Source: Brevundimonas viscosa (GTDB taxonomy: Bacteria; Pseudomonadota; Alphaproteobacteria; Caulobacterales; Caulobacteraceae). Taken from it: DNA of 64,000 nucleotides. The position numbers and the translations under genes are program-made. Of the stretch, positions 54,167 through 63,474 are shown in pieces. The notes under the pieces were generated by a model. It saw only the letters and a list, made by a program, of their open reading frames with translations. It did not search any database and was not told where the DNA came from. Positions within the stretch are counted from its first letter, which is position 1. Every line of letters starts with the position of its first letter. The stretch is taken from the NCBI RefSeq assembly GCF_900116065.1, contig NZ_FOZV01000002.1:124001-188000 (forward strand). Direction: 5' to 3'.

Positions 54167-55531
54167 ATGACCAGCACAGCCGAACCCAGGGCCGCCATCA
54201 TCCTCGCCGCGGGGCAGGGCACACGGATGAAGTCTCCGCTGCCCAAGGTGCTCCACCCGGTCGGCGGCCGGGCCATGCTGGACCACGCCATCGACGCCGC
54301 CGAGGCGCTGGGCTGCGAGCGGGTGGTCGTGGTGGTCGGGGCGCACTCGCCCGAGGTCCGGGCCCACGTCGCCAGGCGGCTGGGCGAGGACTGCATCGCG
54401 GTGCAGGACCCGCCGCTGGGCACCGGCCACGCCGTCCGCGCCGCCGAAAGCGCACTGGCTGACTTCCGCGGCCAGGTGGTGATCACCTACGGCGACGTGC
54501 CGCTGCTGCGCGCCGCCGACATCGAGCCGGTCTTCGCCGCCAGCGAGGGCGTTCGGGTCATCGGCTTCGAGGCCCGCGATCCGGGGGCCTACGGGCGGCT
54601 GATCCTGAAGGGGGACGACCTGGAGGCGATCACCGAGGCGAAGGAGGCTTCGCCCGAGATTCTGGCGATCAGCGCCTGCAACTCGGGCGTCATGGCCGCG
54701 CCGGTCGGCCTGCTGTTCGAGCTTCTGGCCGAGGTCCGCAACGACAACGCCAAGGGCGAATACTACCTGACCGACGTGGTCGAGCTGGCCCGCCGCCGGG
54801 GCGAACCGACCCGCGCCGTCTTCGCCGGAGAGGATGCGGTCATGGGCGTCAACGCCCAGGCCGAACTGGCCCAGGCCGAAGCGCTGTTCCAGAAGGTCCG
54901 CCGCGAGGACTTCCTCGCCACCGGCGTCACCATGCCGGCGCCGGAGACCGTGCACTTCTCGTGGGACACCGAGGTCGGCGCGGGGACGACGGTCGAGCCC
55001 TATGTCGTCTTCGGCCCCGGGGCGCGGATTGCGCCCGGCGCCCGCATCCGCAGCTTCAGCCACATCGAAGGGGCCAGGGTCGCCGGCGGGGCCGAGGTCG
55101 GCCCGTATGCGCGCCTGCGGCCGGGCGCCGATCTGGGCGAGGGCGCCAAGGTCGGCAACTTCGTCGAGGTCAAGAACGTGGCCATGGGCAAGGGGGCCAA
55201 GGCCAACCACCTCGCCTATCTCGGCGACGGCGAGGTGGGCGCGAAGGCCAACATCGGCGCCGGCACGATCTTCTGCAATTACGACGGCTTCTTCAAACAT
55301 CGTACGACGGTGGGCGAGGGCGCCTTTGTCGGCTCCAACAGCTCGCTGGTGGCGCCCGTGAGCATCGGCGCCGGGGCCATGGTCGGATCCGGCTCGGTGG
55401 TCACGCGGGACGTGGAGCCCGGCGACCTGGCGCTGGCGCGCGGTCAGCAGACCGCCAAGGCCGGCTGGGCGGCGCGGTTCATGGAGACCATGCGGGCGAA
55501 GAAGGCCGGGCAGAAAGGGAAGGCCGGATGA
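54167..55531 (+). CDS. glmU: Bifunctional GlmU (GlcN-1-P acetyltransferase / GlcNAc-1-P uridylyltransferase)
   Basis: This 454-residue enzyme makes UDP-GlcNAc for peptidoglycan and lipid A. The uridylyltransferase domain has [20 protein letters not shown] at the N-terminus and [12 protein letters not shown]. The left-handed beta-helix acetyltransferase domain (about 250-445) has hexapeptide repeats such as [20 protein letters not shown] and the acetyl-CoA site GNFVEVKN. The length is usual. It overlaps rpiA as ATGA, so the two are coupled. Confidence 0.97.
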   Translation: MTSTAEPRAAIILAAGQGTRMKSPLPKVLHPVGGRAMLDHAIDAAEALGCERVVVVVGAHSPEVRAHVARRLGEDCIAVQDPPLGTGHAVRAAESALADFRGQVVITYGDVPLLRAADIEPVFAASEGVRVIGFEARDPGAYGRLILKGDDLEAITEAKEASPEILAISACNSGVMAAPVGLLFELLAEVRNDNAKGEYYLTDVVELARRRGEPTRAVFAGEDAVMGVNAQAELAQAEALFQKVRREDFLATGVTMPAPETVHFSWDTEVGAGTTVEPYVVFGPGARIAPGARIRSFSHIEGARVAGGAEVGPYARLRPGADLGEGAKVGNFVEVKNVAMGKGAKANHLAYLGDGEVGAKANIGAGTIFCNYDGFFKHRTTVGEGAFVGSNSSLVAPVSIGAGAMVGSGSVVTRDVEPGDLALARGQQTAKAGWAARFMETMRAKKAGQKGKAG

Positions 55532-56214
55532 GCGCCGACGACCAGAAGCGCCGCGCCGGAGAGGCGGCGGCGGAACGCGTGGCGGCCGGCATGATCGTCG
55601 GTCTCGGCACCGGCTCGACCGCCGCCTGGTTCGTCAAGGCGCTGGCGGCCCGCAAGCTGCCGGACCTCCGCTGCGTGCCGACCTCGGAGGCCACCGCCGA
55701 ACTGGCGCGAGAGCTCGGCCTGCCGCTGTCCACGCTGGAGGATACGCCCCGCATCGACCTGACCGTCGACGGAGCCGACGAAGTCGGGCCCGGCCTTGCG
55801 CTGATCAAGGGCGGCGGCGCGGCCCTGCTGCGCGAGAAGCTGGTGTGGGAAGCCTCGGCGCGGTGCATCGTCATCGCCGACGCCGCCAAGGTGGTGAAGA
55901 CCCTGGGCCGCTTCGCCCTGCCGATCGAGGTGGTCGCCTTCGGCCACAAGACCACCGCCAACCGCATCGCCGACGTGCTGGCCGACCACGACATCGCCAT
56001 GCCGGCCCGGGTGCGGCAGGCGGAGCGCGGCCTTGTCCGCACCGACGGGGGCAACCTGATCTACGACGCGGCCTGCGGCGCCATCCACGACCCCGCCCGT
56101 CTGGCCGACGACCTCAAGCTGATCACCGGCGTCGTCGAGCATGGGCTGTTCCTCGACCTCGCGGACGAAGCGATCGTCGGGACAGACGACGGTATCGAGG
56201 TGCTGACGCCCTGA
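55528..56214 (+). CDS. rpiA: Ribose-5-phosphate isomerase A
   Basis: This 228-residue enzyme interconverts ribose-5-phosphate and ribulose-5-phosphate. Motifs are [35 protein letters not shown] (catalytic Asp), and the Lys/Glu pair in [15 protein letters not shown]. The length is usual. It begins within the glmU stop. It converges on the exported protein gene with a 20 bp gap. Confidence 0.96.
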   Translation: MSADDQKRRAGEAAAERVAAGMIVGLGTGSTAAWFVKALAARKLPDLRCVPTSEATAELARELGLPLSTLEDTPRIDLTVDGADEVGPGLALIKGGGAALLREKLVWEASARCIVIADAAKVVKTLGRFALPIEVVAFGHKTTANRIADVLADHDIAMPARVRQAERGLVRTDGGNLIYDAACGAIHDPARLADDLKLITGVVEHGLFLDLADEAIVGTDDGIEVLTP

Positions 56215-56234
56215 GGCCGGCGCGGCGGGGGCGG

Positions 56235-57218
56235 CTAGTCGTCGGTGGCCGCGTCCTCGTCTTCCCGGACGCGCTCGTGGGCGCGACGGATGGAGGCGGC
56301 GACCTCGGTCCGGTTGGCCCTGCGGTTGAGGTGATTCCGTTCCGCCGCGTACAGCCCGCCAAGATAGGCCAGATCCCAGTCCGTCAGGTGAGGGCTGGAC
56401 TCCGGATCGTCGAACACGTTGAGGATCGAGGAATAGGCGCTCGTGTCGGCGTCAGGATTGATCTGGGCCAGCGTCACCATCGCGATGTAGTCCGCCAGCT
56501 GCTGGATGGAGAGCTGGGCGACGTCGTCGACGTCGACGATCACGATGGTCCTGAAGATGTTGTCGACGATCTGGGTTCTCAGACGCGAGGCGGCGAAGAC
56601 GTTGATTTGCGGAGCATAGTCCACGGGGTCCAGGCAGGCGTCGCGACACTCCCCGGGAATACGCGTGGCCCGCAACCCCGTCTCCGAGTCCACGGGCATG
56701 CTCACCTGCCACCACCGGACCGGACGATCGGCGTCCCGGAAGTCCGCCAGGGCGACGCCACCGCGGTCCATGCCGGAGCCGCCCATACGGAACGCCCGCC
56801 GCCGTTCCTCCACGAGTGTCCTCGCCAGTTCCCCGCCATCGCCAGTCGCGACGATCATGATGGTCGGGGTGCATCCGGGCTGGCCGGGATCCAGTCCCAG
56901 GTCCTCCGCCACCGTGGAGACCCGGTCGGCCAGGTACTGGGCGGCCTCCGCCCGCAGATTGGCGACGCCCACGCAGATGTCGCCGCTCCAGCGCGCAAGC
57001 CCGCGACGGGGGTTCGGCTCCGCCACCTCGCTGACGAAGTCGCGGATGAGGCTGTCGAGAGGCCGGCCGGTGACGGTCACATCCTCAAGTCTCAGCGGGG
57101 CGTCCTGGGGTGCGGTGGCCGCCGCCGCGTCTTGGTTGGGGGCGGCGGCGAAAGGGACCGAAGCGGTGTAGGGGTCGGCCGCAGAGAGCAGGGCCCCCGC
57201 AAGAAGCAGCGCGATCAT
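56235..57218 (-). CDS. Exported conserved hypothetical protein
   Basis: This 327-residue protein has a signal peptide (MIALLLAGALLSAADPYTAS) and then a conserved body: LEDVTVTGRPLDSLIRDFVS, RWSGDICVGVANLRAEAAQY, DPGQPGCTPTIMIVAT, and RPVRWWQVSMPVDSETG. Four cysteines (in DICVG, PGCTP, GECRDACLDP) could make two disulfides. I know proteins of this type from Caulobacterales and sphingomonads, where they are long and without function. GAGAGGA lies close to the ATG at 57218. The in-frame opening beyond that is antisense to gor and not real. Confidence 0.7.
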   Translation of the reverse strand: MIALLLAGALLSAADPYTASVPFAAAPNQDAAAATAPQDAPLRLEDVTVTGRPLDSLIRDFVSEVAEPNPRRGLARWSGDICVGVANLRAEAAQYLADRVSTVAEDLGLDPGQPGCTPTIMIVATGDGGELARTLVEERRRAFRMGGSGMDRGGVALADFRDADRPVRWWQVSMPVDSETGLRATRIPGECRDACLDPVDYAPQINVFAASRLRTQIVDNIFRTIVIVDVDDVAQLSIQQLADYIAMVTLAQINPDADTSAYSSILNVFDDPESSPHLTDWDLAYLGGLYAAERNHLNRRANRTEVAASIRRAHERVREDEDAATDD

Positions 57219-57359
57219 CGATCCTCTCCATAAACCCTTGGTTGATCCAGCTACACCCGCTCGTGTGAACCGGCAACGGTTTGGTCTGGACGCGGGAGTT
57301 CGCAGCAACCACATAGCGGGCCCGCGAGGCGCGACCGCCGTGACCGATGGAACGCAGCT

Positions 57360-58745
57360 GTGACCGACTACGACTACGACCTCTTCGTCATCGGCGCCGG
57401 CTCCGGCGGCGTCCGCGCCGCCCGCCTGACCGCCCTCGGCGGCAAGCGCGTGGCCATCGCCGAGGAGTTCCGGGTCGGCGGCACCTGCGTCATCCGCGGC
57501 TGCGTGCCCAAGAAGTTCATGGTCATGGCTTCCGAGGTCAGCCATGCCCTGGAGATCGCCGAGGGCTACGGCTGGTCGTTCGACAACGCGAAGTTCGACT
57601 GGCCGACCTTCCTCGAGGCGAAGGACGTCGAGATCGCCCGGCTGTCGGGCATCTACGCCGCCAACCTCGGCAAGGCGGGCGTCGACCTGATCCATGGTCG
57701 GGCGGTGCTCAGGGACGCCCACACGGTCGAGATCGTCGGCAAGGACCAGACCATCACGGCGGAGAAGATCCTCATCGCCACCGGCGGCCGCCCGTGGAAG
57801 CCGGAGAACCTGCCCGGCATCGAACACGCCATCACCTCGGAAGAGGCCTTCCACCTGCCGGAACTGCCGAAGCGCATCCTGATCGCCGGGGGCGGCTATA
57901 TCGCCGTGGAGTTCGCCGGCATCTTCGCCGGCCTCGGCGTCGAGACCACCCTGATCTACCGCGGCCCCAACATCCTGCGCGGCTTCGACGACGATGTCCG
58001 CGCACACCTCGCCGGCGAGATCGAGAAGCGCGGGATCAAGGTGATCCTCGGCTGCCAGCATAGCTCGCTGGAGAAGACCGCCACCGGCATCGTCAACCAC
58101 CTCGAGAACGGCATGGCGCTGGAGACCGATGTGGTCATGTTCGCCACCGGCCGTGTGCCGCACGTGAAAGATCTTGGCCTCGAGACCGCCGGGGTCGAGC
58201 TGAACGAACAGGGCGCCGTCAAGGTCGACGGCTTCTCGAGGACGACGGCCGACAACATCTGGGCCATCGGCGACGTCACCGACCGGATGAACCTGACGCC
58301 CGTGGCCATCCGGGAGGCCGCGGCCTTCCATGAGACGGTCTATCGCGACAACCCCCAGGCCTTCGACTACGAGGCCGTGGCCACGGCCGTGTTCAGCCAG
58401 CCGCCGGTCGGCGTGGTGGGACTGACCGAGAGCGAGGCGCGGCACAGCTGCCCCGGCGAGGTCGATGTCTACGTCACCCGTTTCCGACCGATGAAGTACG
58501 CCTTCACCGGCTCGGACGAGCGGGTGCTGATGAAGCTTGTGGTCGACGCCACCTCGGAGAAGGTGGTGGGCGTCCATATCGTCGGTCCGGAAGCGCCGGA
58601 GATGATCCAGCTGGCCGCCATCGCGGTGAAGGCCGGCCTGACCAAGGCCCAGTGGGACGCCACCTGCGCTGTCCATCCCACCATGGCCGAGGAACTGGTC
58701 ACCCTGAAGGACAAGCAGCGGCCGGGCAGCGTCGCCGCGGGGTAG
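57360..58745 (+). CDS. gor: Glutathione-disulfide reductase
   Basis: This 461-residue flavoenzyme reduces glutathione disulfide with NADPH. The FAD motif is [17 protein letters not shown], the redox pair is in [14 protein letters not shown], the NADPH-binding motif [17 protein letters not shown] is followed by an Arg-bearing loop ([11 protein letters not shown]), and the catalytic HPTMAEE is at the C-terminus. The start is a GTG at 57360 with no clear ribosome-binding site. No partner gene is in the same transcript. Confidence 0.96.
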   Translation: MTDYDYDLFVIGAGSGGVRAARLTALGGKRVAIAEEFRVGGTCVIRGCVPKKFMVMASEVSHALEIAEGYGWSFDNAKFDWPTFLEAKDVEIARLSGIYAANLGKAGVDLIHGRAVLRDAHTVEIVGKDQTITAEKILIATGGRPWKPENLPGIEHAITSEEAFHLPELPKRILIAGGGYIAVEFAGIFAGLGVETTLIYRGPNILRGFDDDVRAHLAGEIEKRGIKVILGCQHSSLEKTATGIVNHLENGMALETDVVMFATGRVPHVKDLGLETAGVELNEQGAVKVDGFSRTTADNIWAIGDVTDRMNLTPVAIREAAAFHETVYRDNPQAFDYEAVATAVFSQPPVGVVGLTESEARHSCPGEVDVYVTRFRPMKYAFTGSDERVLMKLVVDATSEKVVGVHIVGPEAPEMIQLAAIAVKAGLTKAQWDATCAVHPTMAEELVTLKDKQRPGSVAAG

Positions 58746-58816
58746 GCGTTCGAACGGCCACGCCATGCGGCAAGCCGTTCATTGTCGAGGAAGGGGCGGC
58801 GGCCTATCTTGCCGCG

Positions 58817-60190
58817 ATGAGTATGCGCTGGACCCCCGACAGCTGGAGAAGCAAGCCCGTCGTGCAGATGCCGACGGACTACCCGGACACGGAGGCCCTC
58901 GCGCGCGTCGAGGACGAGCTTCGCGCCATGCCGCCGCTGGTGTTCGCCGGCGAGGCGCGTCGTCTGACCGGCAAGCTCGCCCAGGTCGAGGCGGGCGAGG
59001 CCTTCCTGCTGCAGGGCGGCGACTGCGCCGAGAGCTTCAAGGAGTTCTCGACCGACAACATCCGCGACACCTTCCGCCTGATCCTGCAGATGGCCGTGGT
59101 CCTGACCTTCGCAGGGCGCAAGCCGGTGGTGAAGGTCGGCCGCATCGCCGGCCAGTTCGCCAAGCCGCGTTCGTCCTCGCTGGAGACGATCGGCGACGAG
59201 ACCCTGCCCAGCTATCGCGGCGACATCATCAACGGCATGGGCTTCACCCCCGAGGAGCGGGTTCCGGATCCGCAGCGGCTGCTGCGCGCCTACAACCAGT
59301 CGGCCGCCACGCTGAACCTGCTGCGCGCCTTCGCCGGCGGCGGCTACGCCGACCTGCACAACATCCATCGCTGGACCCTCGGCTTCGCCGCCGAGAACGC
59401 GTACGGCGCCAGGTACCGCGAGCTGGCCGACAAGATCGGCGAGGCGCTCGATTTCATGCAGGCGGTCGGGGTCACGCCCGAGACCCATCCCGACCTGAGC
59501 CGGGTCGAGGTCTTCACCAGCCACGAGGCCCTGCTGCTCAATCTGGAAAGCGCCCTGACGCGGCTCGACGGCGCCACCGGCGAGTGGTTCGACACCTCGG
59601 CCCACATGGTCTGGATCGGCGAGCGCACGCGTCAGCTGGACGGCGCCCACGTCGAGTTCGCGCGCGGCATCCGCAATCCGGTCGGGGTGAAGTGCGGACC
59701 GACGATGGAGCCGGACGATCTGCTGGCCCTGATCGACGTGCTCAACCCTGACAACATCCCGGGCCGGCTGACGCTGATCGGCCGTTTCGGGGCGGACAGG
59801 GTCGGCGAGCGTCTGCCGCGCCTGATGCGCGCGGTGAAGGCGGCCGGCCGGCGGGTGGTCTGGTCGATCGACCCGATGCACGGCAACACGCTCAAGGCCG
59901 GCAACGGCTACAAGACGCGGCCGTTCGAGCGCATCCTCACCGAGGTGCGGACCTTCGTCGACGTGGCCGAGGCCGAGGGCGTGCACCCCGGCGGCGTGCA
60001 TCTGGAGATGACCGGCCAGAACGTGACCGAGTGTCTCGGCGGGGCCCAGATGCTGACCGAGGACGACCTGTCCAGCCGCTACCACACCCATTGCGATCCG
60101 CGGCTGAACGCCGACCAGGCGCTGGAGCTGGCCTTCCTCGTGGCCGAGCGGCTCAAGGCCGGCCGCAGCGCCCGTTCCGAGGCGGCCTGA
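58817..60190 (+). CDS. aroG: 3-Deoxy-7-phosphoheptulonate synthase, class II
   Basis: This 457-residue enzyme joins PEP and erythrose-4-phosphate in the first step of the shikimate pathway. It is a plant/actinobacterial-type class II form: WSKP-like [10 protein letters not shown] at the N-terminus, the metal-binding [43 protein letters not shown] and [12 protein letters not shown]. The length is usual. ATG 58817 begins without a ribosome-binding site; a leaderless start or the ATG at 58823 are both possible. The next gene starts one base after the stop. Confidence 0.94.
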   Translation: MSMRWTPDSWRSKPVVQMPTDYPDTEALARVEDELRAMPPLVFAGEARRLTGKLAQVEAGEAFLLQGGDCAESFKEFSTDNIRDTFRLILQMAVVLTFAGRKPVVKVGRIAGQFAKPRSSSLETIGDETLPSYRGDIINGMGFTPEERVPDPQRLLRAYNQSAATLNLLRAFAGGGYADLHNIHRWTLGFAAENAYGARYRELADKIGEALDFMQAVGVTPETHPDLSRVEVFTSHEALLLNLESALTRLDGATGEWFDTSAHMVWIGERTRQLDGAHVEFARGIRNPVGVKCGPTMEPDDLLALIDVLNPDNIPGRLTLIGRFGADRVGERLPRLMRAVKAAGRRVVWSIDPMHGNTLKAGNGYKTRPFERILTEVRTFVDVAEAEGVHPGGVHLEMTGQNVTECLGGAQMLTEDDLSSRYHTHCDPRLNADQALELAFLVAERLKAGRSARSEAA

Positions 60191-60191
60191 C

Positions 60192-60773
60192 ATGCCGGGC
60201 GTCGGTCGTCCGGAGGGCGGCGCCCCGCCGGGCCGCTGCGCCTACCAGGGCGCGCCCGGCGCCTTCAGCCATGAGGCCTGCCTCGATCTCCGTCCCTGGG
60301 ACGAGCCGGCGCCCTACGAAACCTTCGAGGCGGCGCTGGCCGCCCTCCGTCGGGGCGAGGTGGGCTGCGCGCTCCTGCCGGTGGAAAACTCCAGCATCGG
60401 CCGGGTCGAGCCGGCCGCGACCCTCGTCGAGCGGTCCGGGCTGAAGGTGGTCTCGGAGGTATGGCGGCCGATCAGGCTGGCGCTCATGGCGCCGCCCGGC
60501 GCGCGCCTCGCCGACATCCGCACCGCCGAGAGCCATCCGGCGGCCCTCGACCAGTGTGTCGGCGTCCTGTCGAGCCTCGGGATAGACGCGGTGGAGGCAT
60601 TCGATACGGCCGGCGCCGCCCGTTCGGTGTCCGAAGCCGGCGACCTGACCCGCGCCGCCGTGGCCCCCGCCCGGGCCGCCGAGGTCTACGACCTGTCGAT
60701 CCTGCGCCACGATGTTCAGGATTCGTCCGACAACCGGACGCGCTTCGTCCTCCTCAGCCGCGACAGCGCTTGA
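60192..60773 (+). CDS. pheA: Prephenate dehydratase domain protein without ACT domain
   Basis: This 193-residue protein has the substrate-binding bilobe of prephenate dehydratases: AYQGAPGAFSHEAC near residue 17, LPVENSSIGRVEP, and the catalytic-threonine motif DSSDNRTRFVLLS at the end. The enzyme decarboxylates and dehydrates prephenate to phenylpyruvate. The C-terminal ACT domain that normally gives feedback inhibition by phenylalanine is absent, because the gene stops after the catalytic part. The first 15 residues are non-conserved. It sits directly after the DAHP synthase gene, with GAGG eight bases before its ATG. Confidence 0.85.
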   Translation: MPGVGRPEGGAPPGRCAYQGAPGAFSHEACLDLRPWDEPAPYETFEAALAALRRGEVGCALLPVENSSIGRVEPAATLVERSGLKVVSEVWRPIRLALMAPPGARLADIRTAESHPAALDQCVGVLSSLGIDAVEAFDTAGAARSVSEAGDLTRAAVAPARAAEVYDLSILRHDVQDSSDNRTRFVLLSRDSA

Positions 60774-60792
60774 CGGACGGCGGCCGATCGGG

Positions 60793-60894
60793 ATGCTGAA
60801 GCGCATGGTCCGTTCGCACGCCCTCGCTGCGGCTTTCGCCCCGCGCTTCGCCGCGGGCGCGGACCTGTATTCCGGCTTTCGATACGCCGGCTGA
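60793..60894 (+). CDS. Possible aromatic-rich leader peptide
   Basis: A 33-codon frame (MLKRMVRSHALAAAFAPRFA then GADLYSGFRYAG) lies between pheA and the chorismate mutase gene. Three Phe and two Tyr are in its last 19 residues. The stop is followed at once by the alternative hairpins at 60904-60950. The ribosome-binding site is weak. It may be an attenuation leader, or simply a chance frame in GC-rich DNA. Confidence 0.3.
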   Translation: MLKRMVRSHALAAAFAPRFAAGADLYSGFRYAG

Positions 60895-60903
60895 GGCGTC
60901 GGG

Positions 60904-60950
60904 CGCTCCGTCCCGGCGGCCTCGCCGGCGACCGCTCCACAGGGGAGCGG
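60904..60950 (+). promoter_or_regulatory. Possible attenuator with alternative stems
   Basis: GGAGCG at 60944-60949 can pair with CGCTCC at either 60904-60909 or 60933-60938; the nearer pairing extends to a seven-base-pair stem (60932-60938 with 60944-60950, loop of five). A CGGCG/CGCCG stem lies between. No T-run follows, so it would control by blocking the start of translation rather than as an intrinsic terminator. Confidence 0.3.
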
Positions 60951-60996
60951 CGGCTCGCAAACCCTCCGGACCTTATCGAACCGAAAGCCTCATTCC

Positions 60997-61773
60997 GTGC
61001 CCCACGCCCTGAATCCCGCCCTGCAACAGGTCTGGCCCCCCGCCGACCGCCGGCCCGACGACATCAGCCCTGAGCACATGGCGCTGGCGGCGCTGCGCCA
61101 CGAGATCGACCAGCTGGACGACGAGATCCTCGCCCTGTTCGAGCGTCGGCTGACCATCGCCGCCCGCGTCGGCCGCGCCAAGGACGCGCCGGCAGGGCCG
61201 CATCTCAAGCTGCGTCCGGATCGCGAGCAGACGGTGCTGCGGCGCGTCTCCGACCGCGCCCGTCCTGCGAACCGCGCGACGGTGCAGGCGCTGTGGCGCG
61301 AGGTGGTCGGCCATGGCCTCGCCCGCCAGGGCCCGATCCGGGTGCAGGTCTGGGCTCCGCTGGAGCCGACCCGCGCCTGGGACGCCGCCCGCCGGCGCTT
61401 CGGCGCGGCGGCCGAGATGCGCATGGCTGAGGATCCCCAGGCCGCGCTGAGGTGGGCGGCCGAGGGGCAGGGGGTGGCGGTGCTCGCCATCAACGCCGGC
61501 GAACCGTGGTGGATCGGCCTCCGTCGCCAGTGGACGTCGCTCAGCGTCTTCGAAGGGTTCGGCGGCGCGGCGCCCACGGCTCTGGCCGTCGGCAAGATCG
61601 ATCCCGCCGCGCTTCCGACCGGTCCGCGCGTCCTCGTCGGCGCCGGCGGCGACGCCGGCGACGGGGCCGGCCGCCGCATCGGCCTCGCCACCCACCACGG
61701 CTGGACCTTGTGTCTCACCGACGCGCCGCTGCCCGTCGGCGGGCCGGAGGGCTGCGTCGGCGCGATCGCCTAG
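60997..61773 (+). CDS. Chorismate mutase, AroQ type
   Basis: This 258-residue protein has an N-terminal AroQ helical domain (about residues 28-110) with LAALRHEIDQLDDEILALFE, RRLTIAARVGRAK and a helix with RPDREQTVLRRVSDRA, which give the Arg and Lys residues that bind chorismate. The domain after residue 115 is about 140 residues of unknown fold, which may be regulatory. It converts chorismate to prephenate, the substrate of the preceding dehydratase. The start is a GTG at 60997; the ATG at 61078 would lie at the domain edge. The stop TAG shares a CTAG with panC. Confidence 0.85.
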   Translation: MPHALNPALQQVWPPADRRPDDISPEHMALAALRHEIDQLDDEILALFERRLTIAARVGRAKDAPAGPHLKLRPDREQTVLRRVSDRARPANRATVQALWREVVGHGLARQGPIRVQVWAPLEPTRAWDAARRRFGAAAEMRMAEDPQAALRWAAEGQGVAVLAINAGEPWWIGLRRQWTSLSVFEGFGGAAPTALAVGKIDPAALPTGPRVLVGAGGDAGDGAGRRIGLATHHGWTLCLTDAPLPVGGPEGCVGAIA

Positions 61774-62633
61774 ACCGCCAGGTTGTCGATCAGCCGGGTG
61801 CGGCCGACGCGCGCGGCGGCGAGGATGCGCGCCGGGCCGTCGATGATGCGTTCGAACGGCGCCAGGTCCTCCGCCCGGCGGATGGCGACGTAGTCGACGA
61901 CGTCGAAGCCGGCGCCGAGCAGGGCGTCGGCGGCGTCCGCCTCGACCGCCTGCACGGCCTCCCCGGCCGCGGCCCGCGCGCCGGCCTCGGCCAGCACCCC
62001 GTTCAGCCGCCGCGCCGTCTCCAGCTCGGCGGCCGACAGGTAGGCGTTGCGGCTCGACAGCGCGAGGCCGTGGCCGTCGCGGGCGGTGGGCATGCCGACG
62101 ATCTCCACCGGGATGTCCAGATCGCGCACCAGCCGCCGGACCACCATCAGCTGTTGCCAGTCCTTCTCGCCGAACACGGCGACGTCCGGCTGCACCTGGT
62201 TGAACAGCTTGGCCACCACCAGGGCCACGCCGCCGAACATCTGCGGCCGGAAGGCCCCCTCCAGCCCCGCGGCCGGGCCGCCGACGTCGATCCGGGTGGT
62301 GGCGCCGGCGGGATACATCTCCTCGACCGCCGGCGCGTACATCAGCTCGCAGCCCGCCCCCGCCAGCAACTCCGCGTCGCGCGCTTCCTGGCGGGGATAG
62401 GTCCCGAGATCCTCGTGCGCGGCGAACTGGGTCGGGTTGACGAACACGCTCGCCACCACCTTGTCGGTCCGCTCGATCGCGGCCCGCACCAGCGACAGGT
62501 GGCCGTCGTGCAAGGCGCCCATGGTCGGAACGAAGCCGACGCTGAACCCTTGCCGCCGCCAGCCGCTTACCGTCTCGCGCAGTTCGGCGATGGTGCGCGC
62601 CACGGGCAGGGCGGGGGTTTCGAGGTCGGCCAT
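61770..62633 (-). CDS. panC: Pantothenate synthetase
   Basis: This 287-residue enzyme condenses pantoate and beta-alanine with ATP. The HIGH-like motif is in VPTMGALHDGHLSLVRAA, followed by VFVNPTQFAAHEDLGTYPR, VFGEKDWQQL and the KMSKS-like end ALSSRNAYLS. The length is usual. The start at 62633 precedes MADLETP; the further open frame upstream is antisense to the SPOR gene. Its partner panB is at 31689-32525. Confidence 0.95.
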   Translation of the reverse strand: MADLETPALPVARTIAELRETVSGWRRQGFSVGFVPTMGALHDGHLSLVRAAIERTDKVVASVFVNPTQFAAHEDLGTYPRQEARDAELLAGAGCELMYAPAVEEMYPAGATTRIDVGGPAAGLEGAFRPQMFGGVALVVAKLFNQVQPDVAVFGEKDWQQLMVVRRLVRDLDIPVEIVGMPTARDGHGLALSSRNAYLSAAELETARRLNGVLAEAGARAAAGEAVQAVEADAADALLGAGFDVVDYVAIRRAEDLAPFERIIDGPARILAAARVGRTRLIDNLAV

Positions 62634-62709
62634 GGTGAACGGATTAACCCTTCGCGTTAGGCGTGATCGTGAACCGCGTTGCAAAGCTCCGCGTGCCAGG
62701 GTCCGGCTT

Positions 62710-63360
62710 ATGACGCCGCGTGTCCCGTTCCGTCCAGTGCTCGCCTTGCTCCTCGCCATGGGCCTGACCGCCTGCGGCGCGGTCGAGAGCGACCCGAAAC
62801 GGTTCGAGAACATGGCCGAGCGCGTGGCCGCCATCCCGCTGGAAGGGTCGGCCCGGGCGACGCCGGCGGACGCACCGACGGCCCGCCCCGCCGCCGATCG
62901 CGGCCTTCGGCCGGCGCTGCGCGTAGAGGTCCTGGATCCGCACGCCCTGTGGGACGCCCGCGACGGCGGCCTCGACGGCGTGATCCAGACGGCGAGCACG
63001 CGCGTGGCCGCTGCGGCTGCGCCGGCCGTGGTCGACGGCGTGGTGACCGAGGTTCGGCAGCGCGTGGACGGCGTCGCCCGGCGGGTCCCGCTCCGACCGG
63101 CGCTTCGCATGGTCGAGGCGGATCGGCCCCTGGTCCAGCTCGGCGCCTATTCGACCGAGGCGGCCGCCCGGGCCGCGTGGGGCCGCCTGCATGCCGGTCC
63201 CGCCGCCGAGGCGCTGCAGGGGCTGTCGCCGGTTCTGGAGCCGGTCGAGGTCGGCGGTCGCCGCCTGGTCCGTCTGAAGACGCCGGCCCCCGCCGCCGGG
63301 GCCGCCGCCCTCTGCGCCGCCGCGGGCGTCGACGATCCGTGGTGCCGGCGCGCCGCCTGA
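62710..63360 (+). CDS. SPOR-domain lipoprotein
   Basis: This 216-residue protein has a lipoprotein signal (PVLALLLAMGLTAC), giving a lipidated Cys near residue 22. A Pro/Ala/Arg-rich linker follows, and then a C-terminal SPOR-like domain from about residue 138 (RPLVQLGAYSTEAAARAAWG) to the end. SPOR domains bind glycan strands without stem peptides and concentrate at division sites. This protein therefore probably sits in the outer membrane at the septum. It lies 114 bp before mipZ, another division gene. Confidence 0.82.
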   Translation: MTPRVPFRPVLALLLAMGLTACGAVESDPKRFENMAERVAAIPLEGSARATPADAPTARPAADRGLRPALRVEVLDPHALWDARDGGLDGVIQTASTRVAAAAAPAVVDGVVTEVRQRVDGVARRVPLRPALRMVEADRPLVQLGAYSTEAAARAAWGRLHAGPAAEALQGLSPVLEPVEVGGRRLVRLKTPAPAAGAAALCAAAGVDDPWCRRAA

Positions 63361-63474
63361 CGCCAATTCACAGCTTCGCCGGGCGCTCCGCGTTGACGCC
63401 GCTCCCGCCGGCGGCGACCCTGTCGCCCCATGACCGCGGGTTCGAGTCGGCGGTCGCTTCAGGATTCGAATTCC

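Noticed and set aside
57219..58766. An open extension of the exported hypothetical protein across the gor gene.
   Set aside because: It is antisense to gor, whose FAD and redox motifs are unmistakable; a signal peptide and ribosome-binding site support the start at 57218.
60932..60950. Reading the seven-base-pair stem after the possible leader peptide as an intrinsic terminator.
   Set aside because: No run of T follows the stem, so only a translational or no role is plausible.
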